Shown: piece after piece, positions 38,501 through 44,420 of the stretch | Position numbering within the stretch: position 1 is the first letter of the stretch | How the letters are laid out: each line of letters starts with the position of its first letter | Origin: Owenia fusiformis | Taxonomy: Eukaryota; Annelida; Polychaeta; Sabellida; Oweniidae | Assembly: GCA_903813345.2 (NCBI GenBank) | Contig: CAIIXF020000011.1 | Location: 17,095,754 to 17,159,753, forward strand | Direction of reading: 5' to 3' | Length of the DNA: 64,000 nucleotides | Program-made: the position numbers and the translations under genes | Notes under the pieces: model-generated | The model's database searches: none | What the model saw: only the letters and a program-made list of their open reading frames with translations | What the model was told of the DNA's origin: nothing

Positions 38501-41500
38501 GAGTATAAAATCCAAAGGAACATTGATCTGTACAATAGTATGTCAGATTTTGGTATTGCTATCTACTCTATCCTTTATTTGCAGATTATTAAGACAGTCG
38601 GTGATTCAGTATATCAGAATTTCTACGAATTTAAGCATTCGGGAGACCATTTAGGAATACCAAAGGCACAAATTATAAAAATAATCCAATATTGTGTAAT
38701 GTAGTATAACATACTTCGATTATATCTATAAATTATAGCAAAATCCAATATTAGGGAGCCATTTTTAATTTTCAGAGGCCCAAATCAGGAAAATTATACA
38801 AATCGGTAATCTACTTTATGTAGCTGTCATTTTAACCTTTACTTATAAGAAAGATATCAAAATTGACGATCAATCATGTTTTATCAAGCGCCTCGCCCCC
38901 TTCATAGAAATGTTGAATAGATACACTGCCAACGTTTCAAACAGTAACACTTATTCTTTTATAAATAGTTTAAAGAAATTCCGTAAAACTATTCACCAAT
39001 ATCAATTTTCCACCAAATATCAACAAAATCCATCCACTAATATTCAAGACATGTTCCGGACGGAGGTCCTCGCTTTATCCCTATCAAACTTAGTTCGAGG
39101 AGGACTGTTACATAGTCCGTGATCTGCTCCAAAAATGAAGTTCCCACAAACAATACTGCAATTCAAGTATGCCTATATCAATCAATTTTGATTAACAAAA
39201 GAGTATATAATTTTGAAAAATATAAAAAAGATGAAGGATGCAAATGTATAGATCTGCAATAGTACAAATTCTACATTGTGAAATGTTTTGGTGTCCATAC
39301 ATTCCAAGTGATAATAAAAACGTCTGAAGCTTGAAAAGGTGACATATATAATACATGTATTATAAAGATACATGTATGTTAACAAGGTCACAAAAATGAC
39401 AGCCAAATAAATATCAATGCTGGCTTTGAATATTATGATATCCCCATATAAAGTCAATAATGGCAATAATGCATACCTGTAGCCCCGTCTGAAGTCAATG
39501 CATCTTTGTTCAAATCATCATTAATTTTACTAGGAACACTATCTTACTATGGAGTAGCTGTTTTTTATAGCGGGCACCCGGACAACAAACTCCTTATCTA
39601 CAGGTCTTAGGAAAATCAGATCTATTATGAATGGATAGGGTTGCTTATGCCTTGGTCAGATTTGCTTCGATTTTCACTACGGCGCCCGGCCGATTGAGTA
39701 TTTCGTTCAGAATTGAATTCACTTTTGAACAAAATACTCATTGGCCGGGCGCCGGTGCTGAAAATCAGGGCAAATGTGACCATGGCATCAACTAATGATG
39801 CTGGCGTAGTAAACAAGGTAACACATTATAAAACACTGTCCTCCGCCATACTGTAGCATGTATTTCTTAAAATTAATTACAGACTGAAGTGAATTTGCAA
39901 ATGTTATCCATGGGGCTTTTCTGCCACCTTGCAAACTGCTCGATGAATCTATGTAATGCAAGGGAAGAACACTTGGAATATATGTAGCTAAAATCTAGTA
40001 TACTGTCCCGGGTATACTGTACCTTCAGAACTATGGAAATAAACAAACGTTCTCCAAAGTTTGTAACCTCTTTGCAGCACCCTTTGAAGAAATAAAGGCT
40101 AGCCTACAGTTTGGGGGCAGGGGCAGGGTAGTGTGATACGTACCTTTAAGTTCTACATAACTTACCTAAACAGTAAAAACTCATGCAGATCTGCCGTTCA
40201 AGTAGCACTGTTCGTCGTGTCCGACTGTTGCCTTCTTGTGTTCACACTTGAAAAGTTGCAAAGTTGCAAGAAAAGGGTTTGGCAACATTTACTTCCTCTC
40301 ATTTCTTACATTTGTACTCCAGTCAGGAGAATGCAAATCGAAATTACTTGCACCGCAATGGAAGCCTAATAGACGAATGCAACAAAATTAGGTAAATAAC
40401 ATGAATAATCTAATAACGAAATATTTGAAAAGTAGAAGGATTCGCTATATTCGTTTTTAATCGCTTTTTGGCACAATTTAAGGATAATTGTGCGCACTAG
40501 TTCAGTGAATCATTTAGATGGAATTAAAAGTTAGAGTTGCCAAACTTATGCAGGGGAGTGTAAGTTTGGTTTTGTAAACTTCGACATTATTCATGGCCGT
40601 TTGATCCATAATTAGGTAATATGAAGAGTAGAGTTTTATTTTGACAATGATTTGATGTAAAACTGGTTTGAATGATAAAAGTTCAGCTTTGTAGTTTCTA
40701 GCTTTTTGCGCGTAAAACGTGAATACAATGGACAACAACGACACCAAATCTTTGACTAACATACGTTAATAACGTATAATATTCGTAAGAATGAATTCTA
40801 ATAACATTTGAAATAAACATCTAATAAAATGTGGTGAATTTAATTGGTTGGAAACTCTAAGAAATATATTTTTAAAAAGATGTCAACTTTTGGACAAGGG
40901 TAAACTTCCCGGGACATTTACAATCTGCATGAGGTAACCGTGAGGCACGGATTGCACTGAACGAAGGCTAGGAGATTGCTAATCAGCACTGATGTGTTAT
41001 ACAGGTAAGACTGCCCGATCAACAAAAAACATTTCGACATATCAAAAACATAAATCAAATAGCTCAAAAATAATGAACATTTATGCAATTCCGGCTTTAT
41101 TTTATTTTACTAGAGAGATGTCAGACCTATAAATAAAGGCATATGGATGCATAAATTCATCTATAATTCAGGATAAACTGAGATTGAATAATGTTTTAAA
41201 CATTTAAAAATTTAACTCTTTAAAGCCTGGGTCAGGACCCACGTACGTGGTTACGAGGGTACGTGGGTAGGAGGTTTTTTATACAAAGCCGTAATCAATG
41301 TAATTCTCGATGGTAACAAAACATCTATCATTGTCAGTTGGGTGCTAGACTTCATAATATGAACGACCTAATGTCAATGAAATATAATGCAAATATCGTC
41401 GGAACTGTTTTCTGGAAATTCAAAAGTGATATGAAGAAGCCTCTCATCAACGGCAGTATTGATTTAGCATGCAGCATTCTAAAACCTATGAGCTATATTT

Positions 41501-44300
41501 TCCAGCGCAAGAGGAATATGTTCTTATAGTGCTAGATGTGAGAGAAAGATATTATGCATCAGCTGTTTATTCTAAACAATCGGTTAACAAAAAACATAGG
41601 ACTATTTGCAATTTCTAAAAACAGCGGAAGAGTTGCACATAAATGAGTTCAACGAGTTCATTGTCCAATTACGAGATATAACTGGTCTGCCAAAAACTGT
41701 TATTTTGCCTGTAAACCATGATTAAGTCTTAAACTTCTCCTGATTCTCCTGTCTTCGAATGGAAGTGAAAGACACAATGATGCCGCTCGCGAAATCATGA
41801 AATATAAATTTCGGTTTCTCGATTTTCCAAAATATATTACTTATTGTCCATGCTATTAGATATCAAATTGATGCCCCTTTTAGTTTATTTTTAACGACAA
41901 AAAGACTTATCCCTCTTTGATCTTGTGCACTTACCGCCTTGAGCTGATGCAGCATAAATCTGAAATGAAATTGAATATTCAAATAAGGTTAGAATGTACG
42001 AGGTTAAGGAACTTAATGACATAACTGGGGAATATCTATTATTCTGTTGAGCTCAAAAACTAGGAATATTGGCCCTTCTTCCTATCTCTACTCGGGAAAT
42101 GAATAATATTTGAACAAAGTAAAGATCAAAAACCTAGTCATTTCTCAGTGAAATCGTCAAAAAATATTCAAAATACAATTGTCTGAAATTGGTATTTCTG
42201 TCTTAGCCCTTATTTGAGCCATTTCTGGATTGTTTTTCAACAATTATCATTAATATTTCACATCTACCCATTTTTCTTGAACAATTGTTTCAAATTTGAT
42301 GAACTGACTCGCTTATTGGTCAAACTTTAAAAAGAGAGATTTTCTAATTTTCATTTTTGAATGATTTTGTGTCAGAGCATGCCTCTGTGGAAAATGAGAT
42401 ATCTTTTACTTTCCACGTTGTTGATGCTATGCAAGCATACCAATCCTTCTTTCATTGGACACTCTATCTACACACAAAAATTATTAATAGTGAATATTCC
42501 TTCATAATTGAGAAAGTAATTTCAAAATAAGTTTGTGGCATTTTTTGTGTCACCCTGTACATTCAAATATTTTATACATCTCTTTGAATTGAATAATCTG
42601 AACTAGTTTTCCGAGACAGAAGATGAAAATAACTGATCATCTTGAATTATGTTAACAGTTTCTAAAGATTTAACGCGCTAATTTGTAATATATTGGAAAT
42701 TCTGTAATTTGATCTACTTTTTCGTTTTATCATTTTTTATTCAGGGGCCAATACAATGACACTTTCTACAGAAGTTGTTTATTGACCTTTTGGGTTCTAT
42801 TTTAATTTTATGTTAATCTACAAGGAGGACTAAAAACCAAAGCTAAAAAACGTGGCATCGTACTTTGATCAAAGTGTTACCTGTTATTGGAAGGATTTGT
42901 TACGATATGATTTGACATTAATCATTTATTGATATAGTGTACAGCTATTGGCATTATATATTACTCAGGGTTAAGAAAGTGAGTTGTGGGATAGGCTAGA
43001 AGATGTTCTTCCTAAGTAGCTACTCTAATAAATTATTTGGATCAATCTGTTTTTCATGCACACGTTGATCTGAAATATATTTTTGCTCAATTATCATTTT
43101 ATTCAATATGAATAAGCATATGTTTGGCATTGTATTCTAAATAATAATGTCTCGTGTTTTCAAATTATACCCGATCACATGAAAGAATTACCATTGATTT
43201 TAGATGCAGAATTGTCCAGATTCATTAGTATTACAAAGGAGTGGCGTCTAGCTTATCATATTCATTTAGAACATTTTTCTGGTGCAACGAATTGCAACTT
43301 ATAAGGTAAAGACACGGCAAGATTGTTCAATCAGAAACTTAGAATTTTGGCACACCCTTCACATTTCGGACTACTTTGTTTAGATGTATAATACCTTGAC
43401 AACAAAACCGCATGGAATTCTAGAACTCTAACAAATAAATTTAATAGTTTGTACCCAAATATCTAATAGACTGACTATATTTCTAGCATTCCTCCTGTCT
43501 TCAATCATCAATATATTAAAAACGTATAATGAATTCTGAATTTATGCGCTTTCGATTTTTATGAGCAGGTATAATCGTAAAATGATAAAAACAAAATGTC
43601 GACTGTTGTACCTCAGACAGCGTGCGCAGACGACCACGTGACAAAGCATTGGTCTACTTAATTGTATCGGGCTGAAGAGAGGAGATATCATCGACTTTCA
43701 CTTTTTATAATTATGAACATCGCAATAAGTAAATGCAATGCAAGTCATAAGTTATATCCGATGAATCTGAATTTGTATATGAATATCAAGTGATGTGCTT
43801 AATTTGGGAATAATATGAGAATCTATATTTATTTGTTTTATTCATTATTTTCTTCAGTTTTATAGCGATGACACACCTTAACGTGTGCAATAGATATACA
43901 ACATATTACAATCAACCTTGAGATCAGTTTAATATAAAATTTCTTTAAAAATCTCCTTATAAGAGAATCAAATATATATGAATTACACAAATTAACTTTG
44001 AACAATTTAAAAATGCGATATTATTTATATAATTATGATCAACGCTTGGAATATTTTTGCATTTCTCTCTTGTACATTTATTCTTAGGTTAAGTTTATAA
44101 ACTACCAATGATTGTTTGATAATTAATTTATTTTGATGTTTTCTCTAATATGCATTTTATATATAATAGTAATAACTATATAACCCCTGCACGTTTATAA
44201 GAGATGATATTGTTACACATAATATCTTCTGTCTATCTACCTGTTGACTGATGACTGCAACGGCGACTGCAAAGCAAACTATAAAGTTGTTGCTCGTCAT
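8484..44300 (-). CDS. Receptor gene 2: FN3-repeat receptor-type protein tyrosine phosphatase (R3-like), spliced gene span
   Basis: Spliced model running from an ATG at 44300-44298 to a TAA at 8486-8484. About 24 coding exons (listed separately) total 4,587 nt, which is 1,528 residues plus stop, with every junction phase-consistent. Order: signal peptide (residues 1 to ~26), eleven FN3 domains (~29-1144), one TM helix (~1153-1175), a ~65-residue juxtamembrane segment, and one PTP catalytic domain (~1243-1520). The PTP domain keeps KNRY, WPD (1426-1428), HCSAGVGRTG with catalytic Cys near residue 1460, and a QTxxQY Q-loop, so it should be an active phosphotyrosine phosphatase at the plasma membrane. 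One PTP domain plus many FN3 repeats fits the R3 receptor PTP class; no second PTP domain is seen. The many N-x-S/T sites fit an extracellular domain. The ligand cannot be inferred. The exon at 14793-14910 is left out of this count because it contains a stop. Confidence 0.9.
8751..8886 (-). CDS. Gene 2 PTP exon 7 (P-loop and following helix)
   Basis: A 136-nt exon, phase 2 in and 0 out. Begins SAGVGRTGVYLTVDYILQRM, with the P-loop Arg, and runs to LREFRKSMVQTD, the start of the Q-loop. Donor GTAAGT. Every catalytic residue expected here is present. Confidence 0.97.
9191..9339 (-). CDS. Gene 2 PTP exon 6 (WPD loop and start of active site)
   Basis: A 149-nt exon, phase 0 in and 2 out. Contains HFAFNAWPDFGV (WPD loop with the general-acid Asp) and ends PGTPIVHC, placing the catalytic Cys as the last complete codon. 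The next exon completes the P-loop. Donor GTATGT. Confidence 0.97.
9516..9638 (-). CDS. Gene 2 PTP exon 5
   Basis: A 123-nt phase 0-0 exon. Starts YKCEQYWPA (family KCxQYWP motif), continues through FGDISVFV and HFTIRDFEVSK, the central beta-sheet of the PTP fold. Confidence 0.96.
9835..9969 (-). CDS. Gene 2 PTP exon 4
   Basis: A 135-nt phase 0-0 exon: GYTSEKEFIASQGP, then DDFWHMVWDHKTSIVVMLTK. These are the family motifs (F-I-A-x-Q-G-P and DFWxMVW...IVML). Donor GTACTT. Confidence 0.96.
10167..10240 (-). CDS. Gene 2 PTP exon 3
   Basis: A 74-nt exon, phase 1 in and 0 out: FDHSRVILSPRDDGSADYINASYLP. Gives the conserved DHSRV and DYINASY motifs. The residue before D is Phe (split codon) instead of the usual Tyr in PYDHSRV. 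Confidence 0.95.
10435..10525 (-). CDS. Gene 2 PTP exon 2 (KNRY loop)
   Basis: A 91-nt exon, phase 0 in and 1 out. Contains KPKNRYKNINP, the phosphotyrosine-recognition KNRY motif of classical PTPs. Donor GTAAGC, acceptor TACAG. Confidence 0.93.
10907..10988 (-). CDS. Gene 2 PTP exon 1 (start of phosphatase domain)
   Basis: An 82-nt exon, phase 2 in and 0 out: PIIVGNLSKYLEEHRGDNNALFKKEFK, matching the helical N-terminus of receptor PTP domains (I-x-V-x-x-F/L-x-x-Y followed by the FxxEF-like helix). The acceptor at 10990-10989 was chosen over one 11 bases further in because it keeps phase and the conserved start. Confidence 0.88.
11330..11901. mobile_element. TA-flanked MITE with CACTCCCCTCC ends, copy 1, adjacent to a splice donor
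   Basis: The ends CACCCCCCTCCATA and TATGGAGGGGAGTG are inverted; internal sequence matches copy 2 at 13061-13931. The right end lies 9 nt inside the intron that follows gene 2 exon 11911-12033. No coding capacity. Confidence 0.8.
11911..12033 (-). CDS. Gene 2 second juxtamembrane exon (PTP route)
   Basis: A 123-nt phase 2-2 exon starting LTDESLKLNDVYGIKNS and containing an NPIY sequence, the NPxY type of PTB-domain motif. Acceptor ATATTTCAG is good, but the donor is GTTTGTG, weaker than the other donors of this gene. A MITE (11330-11901) begins only 9 nt into the following intron. Confidence 0.85.
13061..13931. mobile_element. TA-flanked MITE with CACTCCCCTCC ends, copy 2 (long foldback)
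   Basis: Begins TATA|CACTCCCCTCCATAAG and ends CTTATGGAGGGGAGTG|TATA. The two halves are inverted over ~400 bases each. The minus-strand intron between 14793 and 12033 of gene 2 contains it. A lone end of the same family sits at about 40534-40561. Confidence 0.85.
14793..14910 (-). CDS. Gene 2 alternative terminal (or cassette) exon with in-frame stop
   Basis: After a good acceptor (ATATTTTCAG) the phase-2 frame reads 38 residues (GKSEISSNGVPSTEIKGAD... ending RDKKW) to TAG at 14795-14793. Used as a last exon it gives a ~1,240-residue receptor with no phosphatase domain. A weak GT at 14796-14795, two bases before the end of the Trp codon, could instead make it a 114-nt symmetric cassette (14797-14910) read through to the PTP exons. 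An AATAAA lies ~470 bases downstream (near 14323-14328). Which form is real needs transcripts. Confidence 0.6.
15478..15540 (-). CDS. Gene 2 first juxtamembrane exon
   Basis: A 63-nt phase 2-2 exon encoding SMVINKEPVKGLSLTEYDDKE. Donor GTATTT, acceptor TTCTTTTAAG. Homologous to the last visible gene 1 exon (52059-52115). Its phase-2 end can continue into 14910 (tail ending in a stop) or 12033 (toward the PTP domain). Confidence 0.85.
15885..15996 (-). CDS. Gene 2 transmembrane exon
   Basis: A 112-nt exon, phase 1 in and 2 out. Encodes AQPAAQVGAIVGGSLGG then a long aliphatic run (VLFLVILVLIIVVLIF) and RRKR, a single-pass type I helix with a basic stop-transfer. The GGSLGG element gives overlapping GxxxG motifs. 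Homologous TM exons lie at 2793-2907 and 52448-52556, and a decayed copy at 1107-1150. Confidence 0.95.
16203..16490 (-). CDS. Gene 2 FN3 domain 11 (membrane-proximal) exon
   Basis: A 288-nt phase 1-1 exon opening APTVVRNLQTP (first codon split with the previous exon), with SIVVIWEEPEIPHGIIRQYIVRYR and LDNLAKGTTYTISVAAET. Its phase-1 donor (GTAAGT) can join the TM exon at 15885-15996 or, equally in frame, the TM exon at 2793-2907. Confidence 0.95.
16884..17165 (-). CDS. Gene 2 FN3 domain 10 exon
   Basis: A 282-nt phase 1-1 exon opening APGKVSNF, with TVRLTWDPP, RNGILKGYVIS and VTGLHGHTKYSFSIAAIT. Donor GTGAGT, acceptor TTAAACAG. Counterpart in gene 1: 53808-54080, with the same NGIL-GYVI and VTGLHG-T-Y-FS-AA core. 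Confidence 0.95.
17349..17672 (-). CDS. Gene 2 FN3 domain 9 exon
   Basis: A 324-nt phase 1-1 exon opening APSDAPSNVSL. Ends with TDLKPFTNYSIKIRAYTSVGSGPWSG, a standard FN3 F-G region. The strand B Trp is absent (LTVTFKK), as in the gene 1 counterpart 54347-54655 (FTATLNS), so the substitution predates the duplication. Confidence 0.93.
17880..18085. repeat. Dispersed repeat (pairs with 22235-22480)
   Basis: Shares CACAATATGACACAAATGGT, GATTCAGGTCATACTT and AAATTAAAAGATTATACAT with the second copy, same orientation. Both lie in gene 2 introns. No coding capacity seen. Confidence 0.65.
18555..18845 (-). CDS. Gene 2 FN3 domain 8 exon
   Basis: A 291-nt phase 1-1 exon opening EPSGSPVNL, with SLNISWGETVLPNGIITNYSVMYWE and the GNLSVYTGYAAVVRAFT turn, then GGGPWSD. 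Identical in length to gene 1 exon 55619-55909. Donor GTGAGT, acceptor CCATTTTAG. Confidence 0.95.
18995..19229 (-). CDS. Gene 2 FN3 domain 7, second-half exon
   Basis: A 235-nt exon, phase 0 in and 1 out. Begins KDRRYKGLNESKPLPDN, then a Cys (RGCELE) and the FN3 end LGLVPYNNYTIDVTSVNSKG with another Cys (ETCQD). The insert between strand C and the F-strand is much longer than in a normal FN3. Gene 1 counterpart at 56083-56314 (232 nt). Confidence 0.9.
19768..19958 (-). CDS. Gene 2 FN3 domain 7, first-half exon with Cys-containing insert
   Basis: A 191-nt exon, phase 1 in and 0 out. Opens VPENITNL, with NASFSWEKPNEPNGVIRHYVMRV (FN3 strands B-C) and then a non-standard stretch with K-C-Y-R and R-C-W. 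The gene 1 counterpart (56665-56855) has the same length, phases and both cysteines. Donor GTAAGA after TGTTGG. Confidence 0.9.
20598..20687 (-). CDS. Gene 2 FN3 domain 6, second-half exon
   Basis: A 90-nt phase 1-1 exon: GIPYEVKVSAVNRKGPGE then a P-T-D-E hinge. Supplies strands F and G of the FN3 begun in the previous exon. Exactly the same length as the gene 1 counterpart (57383-57472). Confidence 0.9.
21660..21854 (-). CDS. Gene 2 FN3 domain 6, first-half exon
   Basis: A 195-nt phase 1-1 exon opening VSEEPRNVKV, with SLSISWDEP and ending at the FN3 turn (IPDLNAG). It stops halfway through an FN3 fold, and the next exon supplies the rest. Gene 1 has the same split (57888-58085, ending IRGLRAG). 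Donor GTAAAT, acceptor TTTTAATAG. Confidence 0.9.
22235..22480. repeat. Dispersed repeat (second copy)
   Basis: Same orientation and motifs as the repeat at 17880-18085; the ends are not defined. Confidence 0.6.
22870..23322. mobile_element. Inverted-repeat element with CCAGTAACATAGGTGT ends
   Basis: Ends CAGTAACATAGGTGTATGGT and its near-inverse at 23301-23320, followed inward by CATGTTAACAGGG and its inverse. About 450 bases, no transposase frame. Confidence 0.7.
23591..23625. repeat. Solo transposon end (CAGGGTGGTCCAAAAAAGTG)
   Basis: A TA-preceded CAGGGTGGTCCAAAA end of the type seen on Tc1/mariner-like elements. No matching inverted end nearby, so a remnant. Related ends occur at 45174, 49904, 51025 and 57171. 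Confidence 0.5.
23726..24015. repeat. Dispersed repeat with GTGACGTCATAGTGG core, copy 1
   Basis: Shares CTAGTTTAGAAGGCATT, GTGACGTCATAGTGG and TAGATATCGTTCAGTGCG with copies at 46448-46690 (same strand) and 62020-62325 (opposite strand). The GTGACGTCATAG box resembles a CRE palindrome. Confidence 0.75.
24697..26037. mobile_element. Giant foldback element, ~460-550-bp arms
   Basis: Left arm 24697-25160 and right arm 25478-26037 are near-identical inverted copies. Outer parts hold 3-4 tandem units of a ~27-base CCACCTAGTATATTGTACAT repeat; the inner loop has its own hairpin (AGTTGTTTAAAGGAGC at 25441, inverted directly after). The right arm carries an extra ~90 bases (25742-25830). Open frames here are by-products of the symmetry. 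It lies in gene 2's largest intron, between exons 31141 and 21854. Confidence 0.85.
26380..27400. repeat. A/C-rich, G-poor degenerate ~180-bp tandem array
   Basis: About 1 kb with strongly unequal strands: the plus strand is nearly all A, C and T. Recurring AATCAGGCACAACCAATAAA blocks at about 26711, 26891 and 27256 are spaced ~180 and ~365 bases, and AACTGT...CACAACCC blocks follow the same period. Ends near a poly-C run at 27400. No coding sense. Confidence 0.7.
27401..28000. other. Intron sequence with poly-C tracts, no gene
   Basis: Poly-C tracts at 27400-27410 and 27681-27693. Otherwise unremarkable DNA inside the large gene 2 intron. Confidence 0.4.
28003..28262. repeat. GC-rich repeat with CCCAGTCACATTT ends, copy A
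   Basis: Contains TCTGCGGCCGCCGTG, TTTCTACGCTCGCCGCAGA and TTTTGCAGTCACATTT. Near-copies lie at 29665-29815 (same strand) and 30185-30335 (opposite). Strikingly GC-rich against AT-rich surroundings. Confidence 0.7.
28489..28750 (+). pseudogene. Frameshifted MADF-domain fragment (probable transposon-derived)
   Basis: An open frame from the Met at 28497 reads MPPKKRQHVSKERNKK, an acidic stretch, then KIVEFYEGHPSIY, which fits the start of a MADF (Myb/SANT-like, Adf-1) domain. Just after this the frame is lost; shifting frame restores DLRHENYRNN and AKLAELATDIKW, the expected continuation. So one MADF domain is broken by a small indel. MADF/Myb-like proteins accompany PIF/Harbinger transposases, and the fragment is surrounded by foldback repeats, so transposon origin is likely. 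No transposase is visible. Confidence 0.6.
29354..30505. mobile_element. Nested GC-rich foldback cluster with CCCAGTCACATTTG ends
   Basis: A block starting CCCAGTCACATTTGTCGCAC at 29354 is repeated inverted at ~29990-30153 and again at ~30336-30505. Inside, a second block (29665-29815) is repeated inverted at 30185-30335. Shared parts include TCTGCGGCGAGCGTA and GGCCGCAGGGAAGG. The arrangement is palindrome within palindrome; no transposase is present. The MADF fragment lies ~600 bases upstream. Confidence 0.75.
30506..31140. other. Intron upstream flank of exon 31141, no gene
   Basis: AT-rich. Two stretches (~30720-30790 and ~31060-31115) share GATACGGGTAGCTAAAACGTT-like sequence (GGAGCTAAAAAACGTTTTGCG), a weak local duplication. 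Confidence 0.35.
31141..31434 (-). CDS. Gene 2 FN3 domain 5 exon
   Basis: A 294-nt phase 1-1 exon opening EPSPPGEIQL, with WSPYHMFITWANSTSEKG and LTNLQPGKSHCIDVSAEL. It is the first gene 2 exon with a clear counterpart in gene 1 (58381-58671), sharing the WSPYHM-ITWANSTSE-GV core. A Cys replaces the usual aromatic residue in the F-strand region (SHCIDV; gene 1 has AYCLSV), and a second Cys follows later (SHKC/SESC), suggesting a conserved disulfide pair. Confidence 0.92.
31550..31672. repeat. Hairpin repeat
   Basis: Arms TATGGGGTTTATCC...GATACACACATCT and AGATGTGCATATCTCACAAG...TAGACCCCAT are inverted, in a gene 2 intron. Confidence 0.55.
32208..32504 (-). CDS. Gene 2 FN3 domain 4 exon
   Basis: A 297-nt phase 1-1 exon opening EPLPPLAGSV, with SIKLDWKEP and ITNLYPGRLYNLSVRSR as FN3 hallmarks. 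Acceptor ATTTTAG, donor GTAAGA. Introns to both neighbours are short compared with the rest of the gene. Confidence 0.92.
32815..33096 (-). CDS. Gene 2 FN3 domain 3 exon
   Basis: A 282-nt phase 1-1 exon. Opens GPYPPRDVKG, with SITISWKKP (strand B Trp) and LSGLEPATNITFRVRTY (FN3 E-F turn). Acceptor TATTTTCAG, donor GTAATT. Classic FN3 exon. Confidence 0.92.
33478..33990. repeat. Minisatellite, ~30-bp units
   Basis: About 16 direct units of GTAAAAACTCCCGTTTTTCA plus ~10 bases (GAAATCTACC), well conserved at the start and increasingly degenerate toward 33990. Lies in the gene 2 intron between the exons at 35721 and 33096. Confidence 0.9.
34310..34500. repeat. Dispersed repeat (pairs with 39895-40140)
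   Basis: Shares CTTGCAAACTGCTCGATGAA-like sequence (CGTTGCAAACTGCTCGATGA here), ACCTTCAGAAC.ATG and AAATAAACAAACGT in the same order and orientation as the second copy. No coding sense. Confidence 0.65.
34501..35700. other. Intron region with overlapping open frames, function unknown
   Basis: Short open frames occur on both strands (for example 35074-35286 plus and 35433-35645 minus) with no motif I recognise. It may be a decayed mobile element. No FN3 homology. Confidence 0.35.
35721..35999 (-). CDS. Gene 2 FN3 domain 2 exon
   Basis: A 279-nt phase 1-1 exon. Opens GPGPITNFSIS, has the strand B Trp (MVVEWEEL) and the conserved L-x-x-G-x-x-Y turn (LTGLHAGARYNVRIEV). Acceptor TCTTAG, donor GTAAAT. 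Two N-x-S/T sites (NES, NYS). Confidence 0.85.
36285..36581 (-). CDS. Gene 2 FN3 domain 1 exon
   Basis: A 297-nt phase 1-1 exon starting VPNKPRAIG. It is a divergent FN3-like domain: the usual strand B Trp is not evident, but the C-terminal part (KDLIPSRFYTFCVYSV) matches the FN3 F-strand pattern with the conserved Tyr. Flanked by TTTTAG and GTAAGG. The weakest domain assignment in the ectodomain; the exon call itself is solid because of phase and position. Confidence 0.75.
36590..37600. other. Intron, no gene recognised
   Basis: AT-rich sequence upstream (in gene sense) of the first FN3 exon. No repeats or motifs identified. Confidence 0.4.
39477..39488 (-). CDS. Gene 2 possible 12-nt microexon
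   Basis: A 12-base segment lies between TTGACTTCAG and GTATGC. It would add four residues (D-G-A-T) without changing the phase (1 to 1). The signals are right but the piece is too short for coding evidence, and it lies inside a large inverted-repeat element, so it may be chance. It is not counted in the protein length. Confidence 0.25.
39648..39787. mobile_element. ~140-bp GC-rich hairpin MITE (copy 2)
   Basis: Same family as 7131-7273: arms GGCGCCCGGCCGATTGAGTA and the inverse, ends GCCTTGGTCAGAT and ATGTGACCATGGC. Nested in the 3.7-kb element. Confidence 0.8.
39895..40140. repeat. Dispersed repeat (second copy)
   Basis: Same orientation and order of shared blocks as 34310-34500, including GCAAACTGCTCGATGAAT and GTAGTGTGATA at the end. 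Confidence 0.65.
41935..41959 (-). CDS. Gene 2 exon 2: 25-nt exon completing the signal peptide
   Basis: The exon is flanked by a good acceptor (TTCATTTCAG) and the donor GTAAGTG. It encodes IYAASAQG plus one base, so phase 0 becomes phase 1, the phase used by all following FN3 exons. It supplies the small residues of the likely signal-peptidase site. Confidence 0.7.
41960..44240. other. Gene 2 intron 1, no gene recognised
   Basis: A 2.3-kb AT-rich intron between the signal-peptide exons. A lone GTGTCACCCTGTA end near 42548-42560 may be a mariner-type remnant. Nothing else seen. Confidence 0.45.
44241..44300 (-). CDS. Gene 2 exon 1: start codon and signal peptide
   Basis: Twenty codons beginning M-T-S-N-N followed by a hydrophobic core (FIVCFAVAVAV), ending at a GTAGAT donor in phase 0. 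The sequence before the ATG has A at -3. Together with the next exon it makes a typical secretory signal; an A-S-A site just after the core in the next exon fits the -3/-1 cleavage rule. No longer upstream reading frame competes with this start. Confidence 0.8.
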
Positions 44301-44379
44301 ATTGTTGACCACCACGATGCTCCAGTTCCTTACAGTGATGAAGTGGTGACACTTGCAATCGTTACAATGAGTTTAACAC

Positions 44380-44420
44380 TACCCTAAATGTTCCACTGTG
44401 TTTCTCTATATAACACGTTT
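44380..44420 (-). promoter_or_regulatory. Candidate core promoter of gene 2 (TATA-like)
   Basis: On the minus strand a TTATATAGA stretch lies at about 44405-44415, roughly 105-115 bases upstream of the start codon, so a 5' leader of about 80 bases would be expected. A TATA-like string is common by chance in AT-rich DNA, so this is only a candidate. Confidence 0.25.

Larger units (their letters stand above)
37604..41291. mobile_element. ~3.7-kb element with ~290-bp terminal inverted repeats
   Basis: The left repeat (37604-37900, starting GGCTTTGTATAAAAAACCTC) is mirrored at 41000-41291. Each contains CCCACGTACGTGGGTCCTGA-like palindromes at the outer end and GATCGGACAGTCTTAC-like sequence at the inner end. 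The interior has small plus-strand frames (38333-38704, 38910-39122) without recognisable transposase motifs. It may be a degenerate or unfamiliar DNA transposon, inside gene 2 intron 2. Confidence 0.65.

Noticed and set aside
38333-39122. Plus-strand open frames of 123 and 70 codons as genes
   Set aside because: No recognisable motif or splice context. They lie inside an inverted-repeat element; kept only as part of that element.
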